A stretch of DNA of 64,000 nucleotides from Ridgeia piscesae (taxonomy: Eukaryota; Annelida; Polychaeta; Sabellida; Siboglinidae), in the NCBI GenBank assembly GCA_025642075.2, contig JAODUO010000153.1, positions 687,501-751,500 on the forward strand, written 5' to 3'. A program made the translations under genes and the position numbers. The notes beneath the pieces are model-generated. The model saw only the letters and a list, made by a program, of their open reading frames with translations, did no database searches and had not been told where the DNA came from. How positions within the stretch are numbered: position 1 is the first letter of the stretch; each line of letters starts with the position of its first letter. Shown piece by piece: positions 12,691 through 25,010 of the stretch.

Positions 12691-13276
12691 TTAGGTCTGA
12701 GTCTAAGTTAGGGTAAAACTGTTTTCATAAGTCCTTACAATACTGAGTGGTTAGAGAGCAAGTCTCTCGACTGGAGCCCAACACTGACCGGTCAGTGGTT
12801 TGGTACCGTCACAATTCACAAATTACTGGTTTAGCGATCAAACTGCATACAAAATGCACTTTTTCATTTTCATCACAAGAAACTCTGGTAAGTGGCGCCA
12901 CTGTATGTCTTTTTGCTACCCCCTCCATGCATGTAAACACCCAATGTAGATCTCATCAAATGTACCTTCGCCCTGACCCAAAACATATTTAACCTAACCC
13001 TGAACCTTTTCCACATCAGAACAATTAATCATAAAGTGGCGCCATCTAACCATGTTTCCTGTGAAACAAAGGTTTATGTTCAAAAACAAGTGAATTTAAC
13101 GTTCATTTTGATTGATAAAAGACTTACTTTTATCATGCGACAAGTGAACAATTGTAGTACATGCAAAGGTGTAGTAGATGCATCATTTGAAATGTTATGA
13201 GTGTAAGTGGCTGTTTTCATGTTTGTTCAAGGTGTAGGCCTAAACTCCACAAGTATCTAAATACTATTATTATGTA

Positions 13277-13792
13277 CCCCAGGGTCCAGTTTCATGGAGT
13301 GTACTTAAGATGTCGTAGCGGGCGATAACCTGTCGAAAACCTAACATGTTGTAAAGTTGCGCTAGTTGCGTTTCACAAGTCTGCTCCATGTATTTAGTAG
13401 GCGTAACTTTACGCTAGTTGAAATATTTACGGTATGCTCCCGAAATTGACAAATGTACGGTATGCTCCCGACACGTCCACTCTCAACATTATTTTTAATG
13501 TTTACACTGGATATTCTTTACATTCATCATAGCTTCACATTTGCTATACGAACAATAAAGGCGGCAGCTAGAAAGAAAAAGGTTGTTCAGACACAGCACA
13601 AATACAGGGATTCCCCACCGCGACCTAACAAGGTCAATGCTACGGCGATTTAGTGGCTGGCGCGAATGCTAAATTGGTCTCATGAAACAGGCCGTAAGCT
13701 GCATTGACTATTCGTTGTTAGCTGCTACCAGTAGACCGCGTAATTGCACGTAAAGTTACATGGCTTTATGAAACTGGGCCCAGGGCTTTATG
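13277..13792. mobile_element. MITE-like DNA element with terminal inverted repeats
   Basis: The left end reads GGGTCCAGTTTCATGGAG and the right end, read on the minus strand, GGGCCCAGTTTCATAAAG. These are imperfect terminal inverted repeats about 0.5 kb apart. No transposase is visible inside, so it would be a non-autonomous element. Superfamily and target-site duplication are not clear. It lies between the two copies of the diverged repeat. Confidence 0.6.
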
Positions 13793-13829
13793 CAGGAACA
13801 AATTATGGACACATGGATGTTAACTGTTA

Positions 13830-14005
13830 AGCCAGTTTATAAACTAAAAATGTGTCTGAAGACCTGAAATGGACTACAACACATGTGATACCATTTACAC
13901 TAATTTCTAAGGCATAACTGACAATATCTATGGTTTTGGAACACCTTTTTTTCTCCTTAATTTTTTTAGCCGTCCGCCACCCGGGTCTGCATAAAGCTAT
14001 GATGT
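13830..14005. repeat. Diverged direct repeat, copy 2
   Basis: Partner of 12495-12690, with the same ordered blocks. Confidence 0.65.
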
Positions 14006-15300
14006 ACCCTGAAAGTCCAACTTGCAGTCTTCATTATTCCCTCTCTAGAGAAGTGACCCAGACGGTAGTATACCCAGCAGAGTGTGCACTGGAATGTCTA
14101 TGGAATGCACTAGCACAGCATCTGACATTAACATCTACGACCATTGCTGCATTTAAAGTAAAACCAAACACCTCAAGAACTTTTTGTGCAGCGTTGTGAT
14201 CAACGAATGTTGGAACAGAGCTATATAAATGACACAATTATGATTACTGAAAATGCTGAATTAAGTAGGTATGTGAAACAAGTAACTATCAGGCTATGAT
14301 AAGATCAGGTCATGGCAGAGAGATCTGCAGTATTCATTTAAAGGAAGGATGCCAGCTTCTCTGCCCAGAATTGGCAGAGCATTACTTTATAATTGGAAGT
14401 CTGTTGTCTAGAACACGGGAAAATAAAACGTCGAAGGGTATTGCAGTTAACTCTGTTCACCTAGAGCTGCATTATTGCTAATAAATTTTGTTTTGAAACT
14501 GGATGTTTCAACGTGTTGCAGGCGGAATCTTTAAAATTATAAACATTATTCTGAGCAGTTAATAAAGTAACTAAACACAAATTGGCAGGCAGTAAACCTT
14601 TAACATGCATGTTGTAGTCATAAGGAAGTAATATTAAATGAAAACTATGAAACCTGGTTCTAGGACGTTTCCTAGGTAGGTCCAGCATCTGCCACCCCCC
14701 CACGGAGCCCAACGTCAGCGGGACATTAACGTGACAACGCCCATATAATAATGATGAATCATCAGTTAAGTAAACATATGACCATCCTGACACGATACCC
14801 ATAAGACATTTTTGGGAAAAATTACACATTTCTACCGGTGAAAGTGTTTATAGAATGTACATGCGAAAGCGTGTTTCCTTTACGTCTCGTATTATCGCCC
14901 AACTGACGTTACGCATACACTTTTAGACAAGTATATTCGTTTCTGAATGTCGATTCTGCCACAGTACGTCACTCATGTCATCTAATTTGCATCTGGATCG
15001 TGTATGGCAGACAGCGTTATGTAACCTAACAATAACAAACCTCAAGTTTTATATTACGAGAACGTCAACAATCTGACCAGTCGCACACTAGCGGGGACGT
15101 CCAAAGTGATAGCCTCGTTTTAGATTGGGAATTCCTGCCTGGCGTGTGGCACAGGGCTTCCCCCGTTAGAGTTTGATCCGACACCAGACTTAGACTCAAT
15201 GACCGACACCCAATGAACCAGTCCTTTGATAGGCCATATGGCTGCGAAAGGGGCTTAGAAAGTAGTAATTACATCACCAAGTAGTCATACTTTACGACAC
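14006..15300. other. Upstream region of carrier gene A
   Basis: No coding domain recognised. The last few hundred bases are the candidate promoter of gene A. This sequence is not found upstream of gene B. Confidence 0.4.
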
Positions 15301-15309
15301 TACTGTAAG

Positions 15310-15376
15310 ATGGGAGACTCCACGCAGGGCCTTCTTCGGATGGCAGCACTCCAAATTGTATCAGGTGGATCGGCAG
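15310..15376 (+). CDS. SLC25A21: Copy A exon 1
   Basis: Encodes residues 1-22 beginning MGDSTQGLL and ending VSGGSA. The donor is GTAACT. The exon ends one base into a glycine codon completed by exon 2. Confidence 0.9.
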
Positions 15377-18150
15377 GTAACTATACATAAACTCAGAGAA
15401 ACTAATAATATGAGCCATTCTTATTCTACATGCAGTAACTTGTATTTTCTTGTCTCCAGATTTCCATTGTCAAGAACCGCTTTACACAATGAAAAGAATG
15501 CTGTTGTATGTTTGCTATGTTCCCACAATATGCTTAGTCACGACAATATTTTACCCAACATGTTTACGAAAAAAATTCAATATTAAAAAAATCGAGTTCG
15601 AAAGTTTGTTTCCTGGATATTGTGTGTTAGCCATAACATATCAGGAACAGTGCAAATGCTTGAAACCGTTGAAACTGGTACAAACAATAAATGGTGCAGT
15701 AGTAACATGTACGGTTTACTCGATTTTGTAAAAATCACGTTTGCTAGGAAAGTTTGTGTTATCCAATCTGAAACAATTGCTTATGTGACTTAAATTTGCC
15801 TCATTTGTTTTCTACTTGTCTCAGCCACAACATGTTAAATGTCACGTAACTATTAAAAATGTTAATGGTGTGACATAAAATATACAACTTATGTGGAATT
15901 GCTTACATATCAACATGTCACTGGAACAGACTTCAAACGAGTTTATGCATTCCACTTCACCGAGGACAGTTTGTAAGAAAATTTTCTGAGCCATAACAAA
16001 CAATACATTATGACTAAGACAATTTGCGTTAAGACTACAAATTTGGCTAAGACTACAAAATGAAAAGCCAATCAACTATACAGTCTAATTAGTAAATGAT
16101 TTACCTCTCAAGAAACTTTATTCTTTGTTTTCCATATATTTCAGCTGTCTCTCACAGCCTTCTTCAGTTTTTGGTTTGGACACATTTGAAAGATGACGAT
16201 TTTAACACCAACACCAACTCACATTTTGTACCAGATAAAACAACCTCCCAAACACCACCCTATCGCAACATCCCATAATCCCATGCTCCTGTACACAAAA
16301 ACTGTTGCCATGGTAACAGTGGTCGTTTTGATGATGTTCTCATTGACCTCATCAGATCATATCACCGTTCATGAGTGAGTGGATGGGTGTATCATATGAA
16401 CATTTTCTAATATCTAGTCTACACTGCTTCTTTGCTAATGTAATTCCATGTTCTCTAGGAAGAGAGAAGGACTAGAGGACATGGAATTACATTAGCAAAG
16501 AAGCAGTGTAGACTAGATATTAGAACATTTTCATTTTAACAAAGAACAGTAAATGAATGGAACAGATTATTGGCTGATTGTGTAGGTGCTAGTAGTGTTA
16601 ATATGCTTACAAATAAAATTGACATTTACCTAAGAAGGGCGGGGTAAATTTAGATAGATAGGTTGGACTCTCGATAAGCCAAAGGGCTTCTTTGTCCACC
16701 TGCCATCTAGAGTTGATTCTCTAGGTGGCAATCTTGTTAAATCTTGTTAAATCACCTCAGTAATTTCTGGGATAGGGTTAATTGTTTACTTAAATTACTG
16801 CCCTCGAGGCAGGGAGAGCAGGGAGACGGTGGACGGGATTGTTTCAAACTAAATGACTAGTTTGTCTGCTGCTGTTGCAGGTTTTGTTGAAGTCTCTCTA
16901 ATGCAACCCCTGGACGTGGTCAAGACCCGACTGCAGCTACAGTCTAGCACTAGTGGCCCTCTTCACTACTCATCATTGACCGATGTCTTCAGGAAGATGT
17001 ACACGATGGAGGGGTAAGAGGCTGACCACAGAATTGATTTAATGTTTTGTCTTATTCTATCATCTGTGTGTAAATAATTAAACATGCTTTTTTATTTACA
17101 ATGACTACAGCAATATCAAATTAGGATAATATAACATCAGTTATTTATAAAAAAAATATTTTTAAAAATTATCTGACTCTGAAGTCTAGTGGTGAATCTC
17201 TCACGGACACTGATCACATGACACTGAAGTGACCAATGTAGGGGTGACTCTCTCACGGACATTGATCGCTTAACACTGAAGTGACCCATGTAGTGGTGAC
17301 TCTCTCACGGACACTGATCACTTGACACTGAAGGACGCACTGATCACTTGACACTGAAGTGACCCATGTAGTGGTGACTCTCTCACGGACACTGATCACT
17401 TGACACTGAAGTGACCCATGTAGTGGTGACTCTCTCACGGACACTGATCACTTGACACTGAAGTGACCCATGTAGTGGTGACTCTCTCACGGACACTGAT
17501 CACTTGACACTGAAGTGACCCATGTAGGGGTGACTCTCTCACGGACACTGATCACTTGACACTGAAGTGACCCATGTAGCAGTGACTCTCTCACGGACAC
17601 TGATCACTTGACACTGAAGTGACCCATGTAGTGGTGACTCTCTCACGGACACTGATCACTTGACACTGAAGTGACCCATGTAGTGGTGACTCTCTCACGG
17701 ACACTGATCACTTGACACTGAAGTGACCCATGTAGGGGTGACTCTCTCACGGACACTGATCACTTGACACTGAAGTGACCCATGTAGTGGTGACTCTCTC
17801 ACGGACATTGATCACTTGACACTGAAGTGACCCATGTAGAGGTGACTCTCTCACGGACATTGATCACTTGACACTGAAGTGACCCATGTAGTGGTGACTC
17901 TCTCACGGACATTGATCACTTGACACTGAAGTGACCCATGTAGAGGTGACTCTCTCACGGACATTGATCACTTGACACTGAAGTGACCCATGTAGTGGTG
18001 ACTCTCTCACGGACATTGATCACTTGACACTGAAGTGACCCATGTAGGGGTGACTCTCTCATGGACAGAGATTTATCATCATCAACCACATTATGTGTGC
18101 ATCAACTTAGTAGGATAAATAGGTTTCATGTAAGACACGACCTAACTAAG

Positions 18151-18248
<98 letters not shown>

Positions 18249-21200
18249 GATAAGTTATCATAGATCAGTCCTGGTAATTATTGTTTACTTTTGTATTCAT
18301 GGCAGATGAATTTCCGAGTTGTTCCATATCTTCCAAAACTATTTTGCAGGCCGCTGTCCTTCTACAAAGGCATCCTGCCACCCATCATGGCTGACACTCC
18401 AAAGCGGGCTGTGAAGTTCTTTGCATTTGAACAATTCAAGAAGTTCTTTGCTTATGGCACGGCCTCTCCAACAGCGTTTGTACGTAGAACACTTGCCTGA
18501 AACTTACAGTATGTTAGGGAATAAATAACACAACATTTCACTGCTCACTCACTCACTCACTCACTCACTCACTCACTCACTCACTCACTCACTCACTCAC
18601 TCACTCACTCACTCCACCACCCACCCACGCACCCATTTACCTACTTAGACCACACACATGCACACACACACTCACACAACACACACACTCACGCATACAC
18701 ACTCACACATACACACACACATTTACACACACTCACATACACACACACTCACACATACACACACTCACACATATTACACACACTCACACATACATACACA
18801 CTCACACACACATACACACACACTTTCATTCATTTGTTCACCCACTCCTACCCATACACATATAACCATAACATTATATTAATTGTCTGATTTATAATTA
18901 GTAAAAGCATGCTCATATTTCATGATTGTAGATTAAACAAATATCACATTACTACACTAATTATTTCACAATCTGTTGGCCATTAATACTAATCGTAATA
19001 AATAACTTTTTCATTTATACGCTAAGAGTAAAGGAAAAGTAATTTCTTATACAGTGCACTGTCCATTCCTTTGGACTGGTCAATGTGCATGAAGACTATT
19101 CTTACACAAATATTGACCTCCGTCTAATAAGGTATTCTCACAGCTGATTCAGCAGGAACAATATAGAATGAGTGAACTGGGCCAAGGTTCAACGTGGCAA
19201 AACCCTGGATCTCATTGTCAGGAGTCCAACACTCTAGTCTCTGTGTCACTGTGCCACTACAAGTTGTAAGAATAGGTCTGTTTGTCGATGTACTTATTGT
19301 AGCAATAGGTGACCTTGCTAACATAAACAAATGTTTGTATCATTCCCTGGGTTTGATATGACGGTGGGTTTTGTCCCTTCTGCTAGGGACTGACAATGGC
19401 TGGCCTGTGCGCTGGGATCTTGGAAGGTTTCATCATCAATCCATTTGAAGTTGTTAAAATCCAACTGCAGGCCGACAGAAACACGTTTAAGACAGTGAGT
19501 GCTCGACGGTCAATATTAATTATGATAAAAAGTAAGCACTAAATTGAAACAATACTTTTGTCAGAAATATCAATAATGCAGTTAAGATTAAGTCTGTGTA
19601 CTGAGGCATCTGTTGATTTCAATGTTTTATATGACTTACAGATCCAGCCATGTACTTAGTTAATCAATGACCAGAATGTACTCAAGTAATCATTGACCAG
19701 ATTGTACTTAGTTAATCATTGACCAGATTGTACTTAGTTAATCATTGACCAGACTGTACTTAGTTAATCATTGACCAGATTGTACTTAGTTAATCATTGA
19801 CCAGACTGTACTTAGTTAATCATTGACCAGATTGTGCTTAGTTAATCATTGATCAGACTGTACTTAGTTAATCATTGACCAGATTGTGCTCAGTTAATCA
19901 TTGACCAGATTGTACTTAGTTAATCATTGACCAGACTGTACTTAGTTAATAATTGACCAGACTGTGCTTAGTTAATCATTGACCAGACTGACCAGACTGC
20001 ATTCAGTTCATCGTTGACCACACTGTCCTCAGTTCATCATTGACCACACTGTACTTAGTTCAGATCTGACCTGGAACATGGGAAAAGCCTATGTCAACAA
20101 TCAGTTAGTGCCAATATTCGTTTTTTACGAACTAAATAATTTCTTTACAATGTGAAGACTGTGTGGCATTAATTTTCAAATTTGAGTGACTGTTTTGGGT
20201 TTATTAAACACAATTTAATAGGTTGTATAAGTAACACATTGTGTGTACTAGGAAGACACATATTTATTTGTGAAAGTCAAACATTTTCTTTCTACAGCAA
20301 AAGTCGACATTTGCGACAGCTCGAGAAATAGTGAAGGAAGGTGGGTTTGGAGATCGCGGCCTAAATAAAGCTTTAACGTCCACCTTGTTTCGACATGGCA
20401 TATTCAATATGGTCTACTTCAGTTTTTACCACAACGTCAAAGACATCATACCCAAATCAGAGGTAAGCTCGATATTTCTTTCTTGTGGTCATTTCTTCTA
20501 GGAAACGCGAGTTGACCTTTGAATGCATAAAAGAAAAAAATACAAATCATCAGTGTTGGAATTGTTTTTATTAAATATCAACCAAACATCAACAGTAATT
20601 GATCATGCAGCATATTTCAGTGATATGTATCATTTAGAATATCATGATAATAATTATTTAACATTATTTTGTTTGGTACACATGTTAAACTCTTAGCAAA
20701 TCAGAATAGTACATGTGGATGTTGCTAATTAATTACTTAGTTTCTTATGTCTCTTAATGAAATTTATCTTGTGTGTTTGACAAACAAGTGATTCCCTGTG
20801 GTATGATGTGTTTGCAGGATGCAAGGTTAGACTTTTTTCGTCGGTTTGTGATTGGTCTGATGGCAGGGGTTATTGGCTCTGCAATGAACATTCCATCTGA
20901 TGTTGCAAAGAGTCGGATTCAGGGTCCACAACCTGTCCCGGGACAAGTGAAATACCATGGGTGTTTCCGCACCATCAAGATTGTGTACACGGAAGAAGGG
21001 TAAGAGAGGTTTCACCTTTGTTACGGGGATACAAAAGGTAATTTTTAGATGTTGTCCACCTAAAGATTGAAGGTTCCTATGAAATGTTCGACATTCCAGA
21101 GGCTGACATCTTTCTCATGACAAGTGGCTCAGTCTTCGTGCTGTGATGACAGTTGTGACTCACCAATTACTTAGGTTTGAGTGACGTCATATGAGTATGT

Positions 21201-24200
21201 AGCGGATTTCTTGGCTGCCCCGATTCCCTACGATTCTTTCTTTCACTTCAGAAGCCAAGTTACATTATTGCATACGTGAACAGTTATTGTAAAGCCACAC
21301 AGTGCACCATGCAAAGATGACGTCGTTACAAGTTACAGCAACAAAGCAAATTTACAGTTAGTTATCTTGTAAACTGCTGTACTGGTCATGGGGCTACAAA
21401 ACAACTTATATATGTAACATATGTGACATAATCAGGTCGACAAATTGTAACCATTGGTCGAAACATTTGAGATTACTGAGCACCCTAAACTAGACTAGTA
21501 TTCCCAGAGTAGCGACTGTGTACATTGGGAGAGTGACATGCGTGAGGGCGCTGACATGTGTAAGGGCGCTGACATGTGTAAGGGCACTGACATATAATAT
21601 ATTTATTTGGTATAGCGCCACATCCATAATCGTTTGTGGCGCTTCACAACATATTACAATTTAAAAGACATAACAAGATATATGCATACAATAAGACAAA
21701 TATTAGTGTTTTAAAATAAATGTAAAAAATATGTATAGGTATATAAATAAATAAAATTAGTACGATATTAAATAGCGTAGCACTTTTAAATATATAAATA
21801 AATTATGTATTCATCATAAAACCACATAATAACCGGTCTAGTGTATAATTACATTGCAATGAGACTGATAAATGACGGTATGGGTATAATTATTATTAGT
21901 AATAACTAGTTTTGTATAGTTTAAAACTGTAAAATAATAATAATCATAATAATTATGTAACAATAATGCCAATAAATTAGTGTAGAATTATGTATTGATA
22001 ATATTACCAAATAATCTAGTGAAAAAAAATAATGTTCATGTCGAATTACACTAATATGCGGTACGAAAATAATGTGTCTTCAGTAGACGTTTGTAGCTGG
22101 TCAGATTGTCACAAGTCTTAATGACCATTGGTAAATTGTTCCATAGGGACGCAGCAGCAATAGCGAACGAGCAGTCACCAGCTTTGGTACGGGTACGCTT
22201 CACTTGTAACATGTTATTGTTCGCAGAGCGCAGTGTTCTTGTCGGTTGATATGGGCACACGAGTTCACATAATACACTGGCGCGTCGTTGTGCATGGCTT
22301 TGTAAGTGAATACAAGTAGCTTGAAATCAACTCTGCACACAATGGGCAGCCAATGGAGTTCGCGTAGCAAGGGTGTGGCACTGTCGCTACGCGGGCTACG
22401 CATAATCAACCTGGCAGCCGTGTTTTGTATTCGCTGTAGACAGGTGATGTTAATTGCAGACGTACCGTATAAGAGCGCGTTACAGTAGTCAAGCCGTGAT
22501 GTGATAATGGCATTGACGCGTTCCTTTGTCGGTCTGGGGAGAAAGCGGCTAATTTGATTAATGTTTCACAGGTAGAAAGACGTGTAAGTGTAAGGGCACT
22601 GACATCCATGAGTGCACTGACATATGTGAGGGCCCTGACATGCGTGTGGGTGCTGACATGTGTGAGGGTGCTGACATATATGTGAGGGCACTGACATGCA
22701 TGACATGTGTAAGGGCACTGACATGTGTAAGGGCGCTGACATGTGTAAGGGCACTGACATGTGTAAGGGCGGGCGCTGACATGTGTATGGGCACTGACAT
22801 GTGTAAGGGTGCTGACATGTGTAAGGGCACTGACATGTGTAAGGGCACTGACATATGTATGGGCACTGACATGTGTAAGGGCACTGACATGTGTAAGGGC
22901 ACTGACATGTGTAAGGGCACTGACATGTGTAAGGGAGCTGACATGTGTATGGGCGCTGACATGTGTAAGGGTGCTGACATGTGTATGGGCACTGACATGT
23001 GTAAGGGTGCTGACATGTGTAATGGTGCTGACATGTGTAAGGGCACTGACATGTGTAAGGGCGCTGACATGTGTGTATGGGCACTGACATGTGTAGGGTG
23101 CTGACATGTGTAAGGGCACTGACATGTGTAAGGGCACTGACATGTGTATGGGCACTGACATGTGCAAGGGCACTGACATGTGTAAGGGCGGGCGCTGACA
23201 TTTTTTATGGGCACTGACATGTGTAAGGGTGCTTACATGTGTAAGGGCGGGCGCTGACATGTGTATGGGCACTAACATGTGTAAGGGCACTGACATGTGT
23301 AAGGGCACTGACATGTGTAAGGAAGCTGACATGTGTATGGGCGCTGACATGTGTAAGGGTGCTGACATGTGTAAGGGCGCTGACATGTGTGTATGGGCAC
23401 TGACATGTGTAAGGGTGCTGACATGTGTAAGGGCACTGACATGTGTAAGGGCGCTGACATGTGTGTATGGGCACTGACATGTGTAGGGTGCTGACATGTG
23501 TAAGGGCACTGACATGTGTAAGGGCGCTGACATGTGTGTATGGGCACTGACATGTGTAAGGGCACTGACATGTGTAAGGGCGCTGACATGTGTGTATGGG
23601 CACTGACATGTGTAAGGGTGCTGACATGTGTAAGGGCACTGACATGTGTAAGGGCGCTGACATGTGTGTATGGGCACTGACATGTGTAGGGTGCTGACAT
23701 GTGTAAGGGCACTGACATGTGTAAGGGCACTGACATGTGTATGGGCACTGACATGTATAAGGGTGCTGACATGTGTAAGGGCGCTGACATGTGTAAGGGT
23801 GCTGACATGTGTAAGGGCGCTGACATGTGTAAGGGCGCTGACATGTGTAAAGGCGCTGACACGTGTAAGGACACTAACATGTGTAAGGTTGCTGACATGC
23901 ATGAGGGCAATGTGTGAGGGCGCTGACATGTGTGAGGGTGCTGACATGTGTGAGGGTGCTGACATGTGTAAGGGCACTGACACGTGTAAGGGTGCTGACA
24001 TGTGTGAGGGTGCTGACATGCGTGAGGGCGCTGACATGTGTAAGGGCACTAAACATATGTAAGGGCCCTCACATGTGTAAGTGTGCTGACATGTGTAAGG
24101 GCACTAACATGTGTAAGGGCACTAACATGTGTATGGGTGCTGACATGTGTAAGGGCACTAACATGTGTCAGTGCGCTGACATGTGTAAGGGCGCTGACAT

Positions 24201-24914
24201 GTGTGAGGGCGCTGACACGTGTAAGGACACTAACAGGTGTAAGGGCTCTGACATGTGTAAGGTTGCTGACATGCGTGAGGGCAATGTGTGAGGGTGCTGA
24301 CATGTGTGAGGGTGCTGACATGTGTGAGGGTGCTGACATGTGTGAGGGCGCTGACATGTGTGAGGGCGCTGATATGCGTGAGGACGCTATCTATGCAGCT
24401 TGAATGTTGTGTCTTCAACAAGATTTTATAGCATATCACTGGCATAATATTAAACATAGTTATAAATAATTACTTTTTTAGCAGTTATTGCAGGGATGTC
24501 TGCAGGAAATTTCCAGAGAGACTGCTTTGCACAAACACACACGTACTCACGCACGCACGCACACACATGTGCTCACTCACTCACACACGTGCACAGACAC
24601 AATATCATTTTACATGTAAATTGCAAGCCTGTAAAAGTATTAATAATAATAGTACATTGTTGGTTCTTCGTAGAAATATTGTTGAAATCTACCAAGACAT
24701 GGCTGAACAATGAGTACTATCTGTTTTATATCGATTGCTCAATGGAAAGTCGTAACGTGGCTTAAAGATCCACACCACATGTAACATTCTGTCACACTAG
24801 TTCACACACCCCAACTTGCCCGCATGGTGTATTTCATAGATGAACACATACTGCTTGGCACAGAATACGTCTGGGTCGTAGAGCATAAAAGCCCAAGTGA
24901 CGGATTTTATGCTT

Positions 24915-25010
<96 letters not shown>

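Noticed and set aside
12722..12800. Possible tRNA or tRNA-SINE (GAGTGGTTAGAGAGC)
   Set aside because: The A-box-like start is not followed by a foldable cloverleaf or a good B box.
17185..18065. Regularly spaced repeats suggesting a CRISPR array
   Set aside because: Units are head-to-tail with no unique spacers, sit in a eukaryotic intron, and are simple 52 bp tandem copies. The same holds for the 26 bp and 18 bp arrays.
22406..24049. Long minus-strand frame of 547 codons with HMSAPLHMSAP-type repeats
   Set aside because: Produced by an 18 bp minisatellite, whose unit length keeps every frame open; parallel frames on both strands are equally open, and the only real coding trace at its end belongs to a LINE in another frame.
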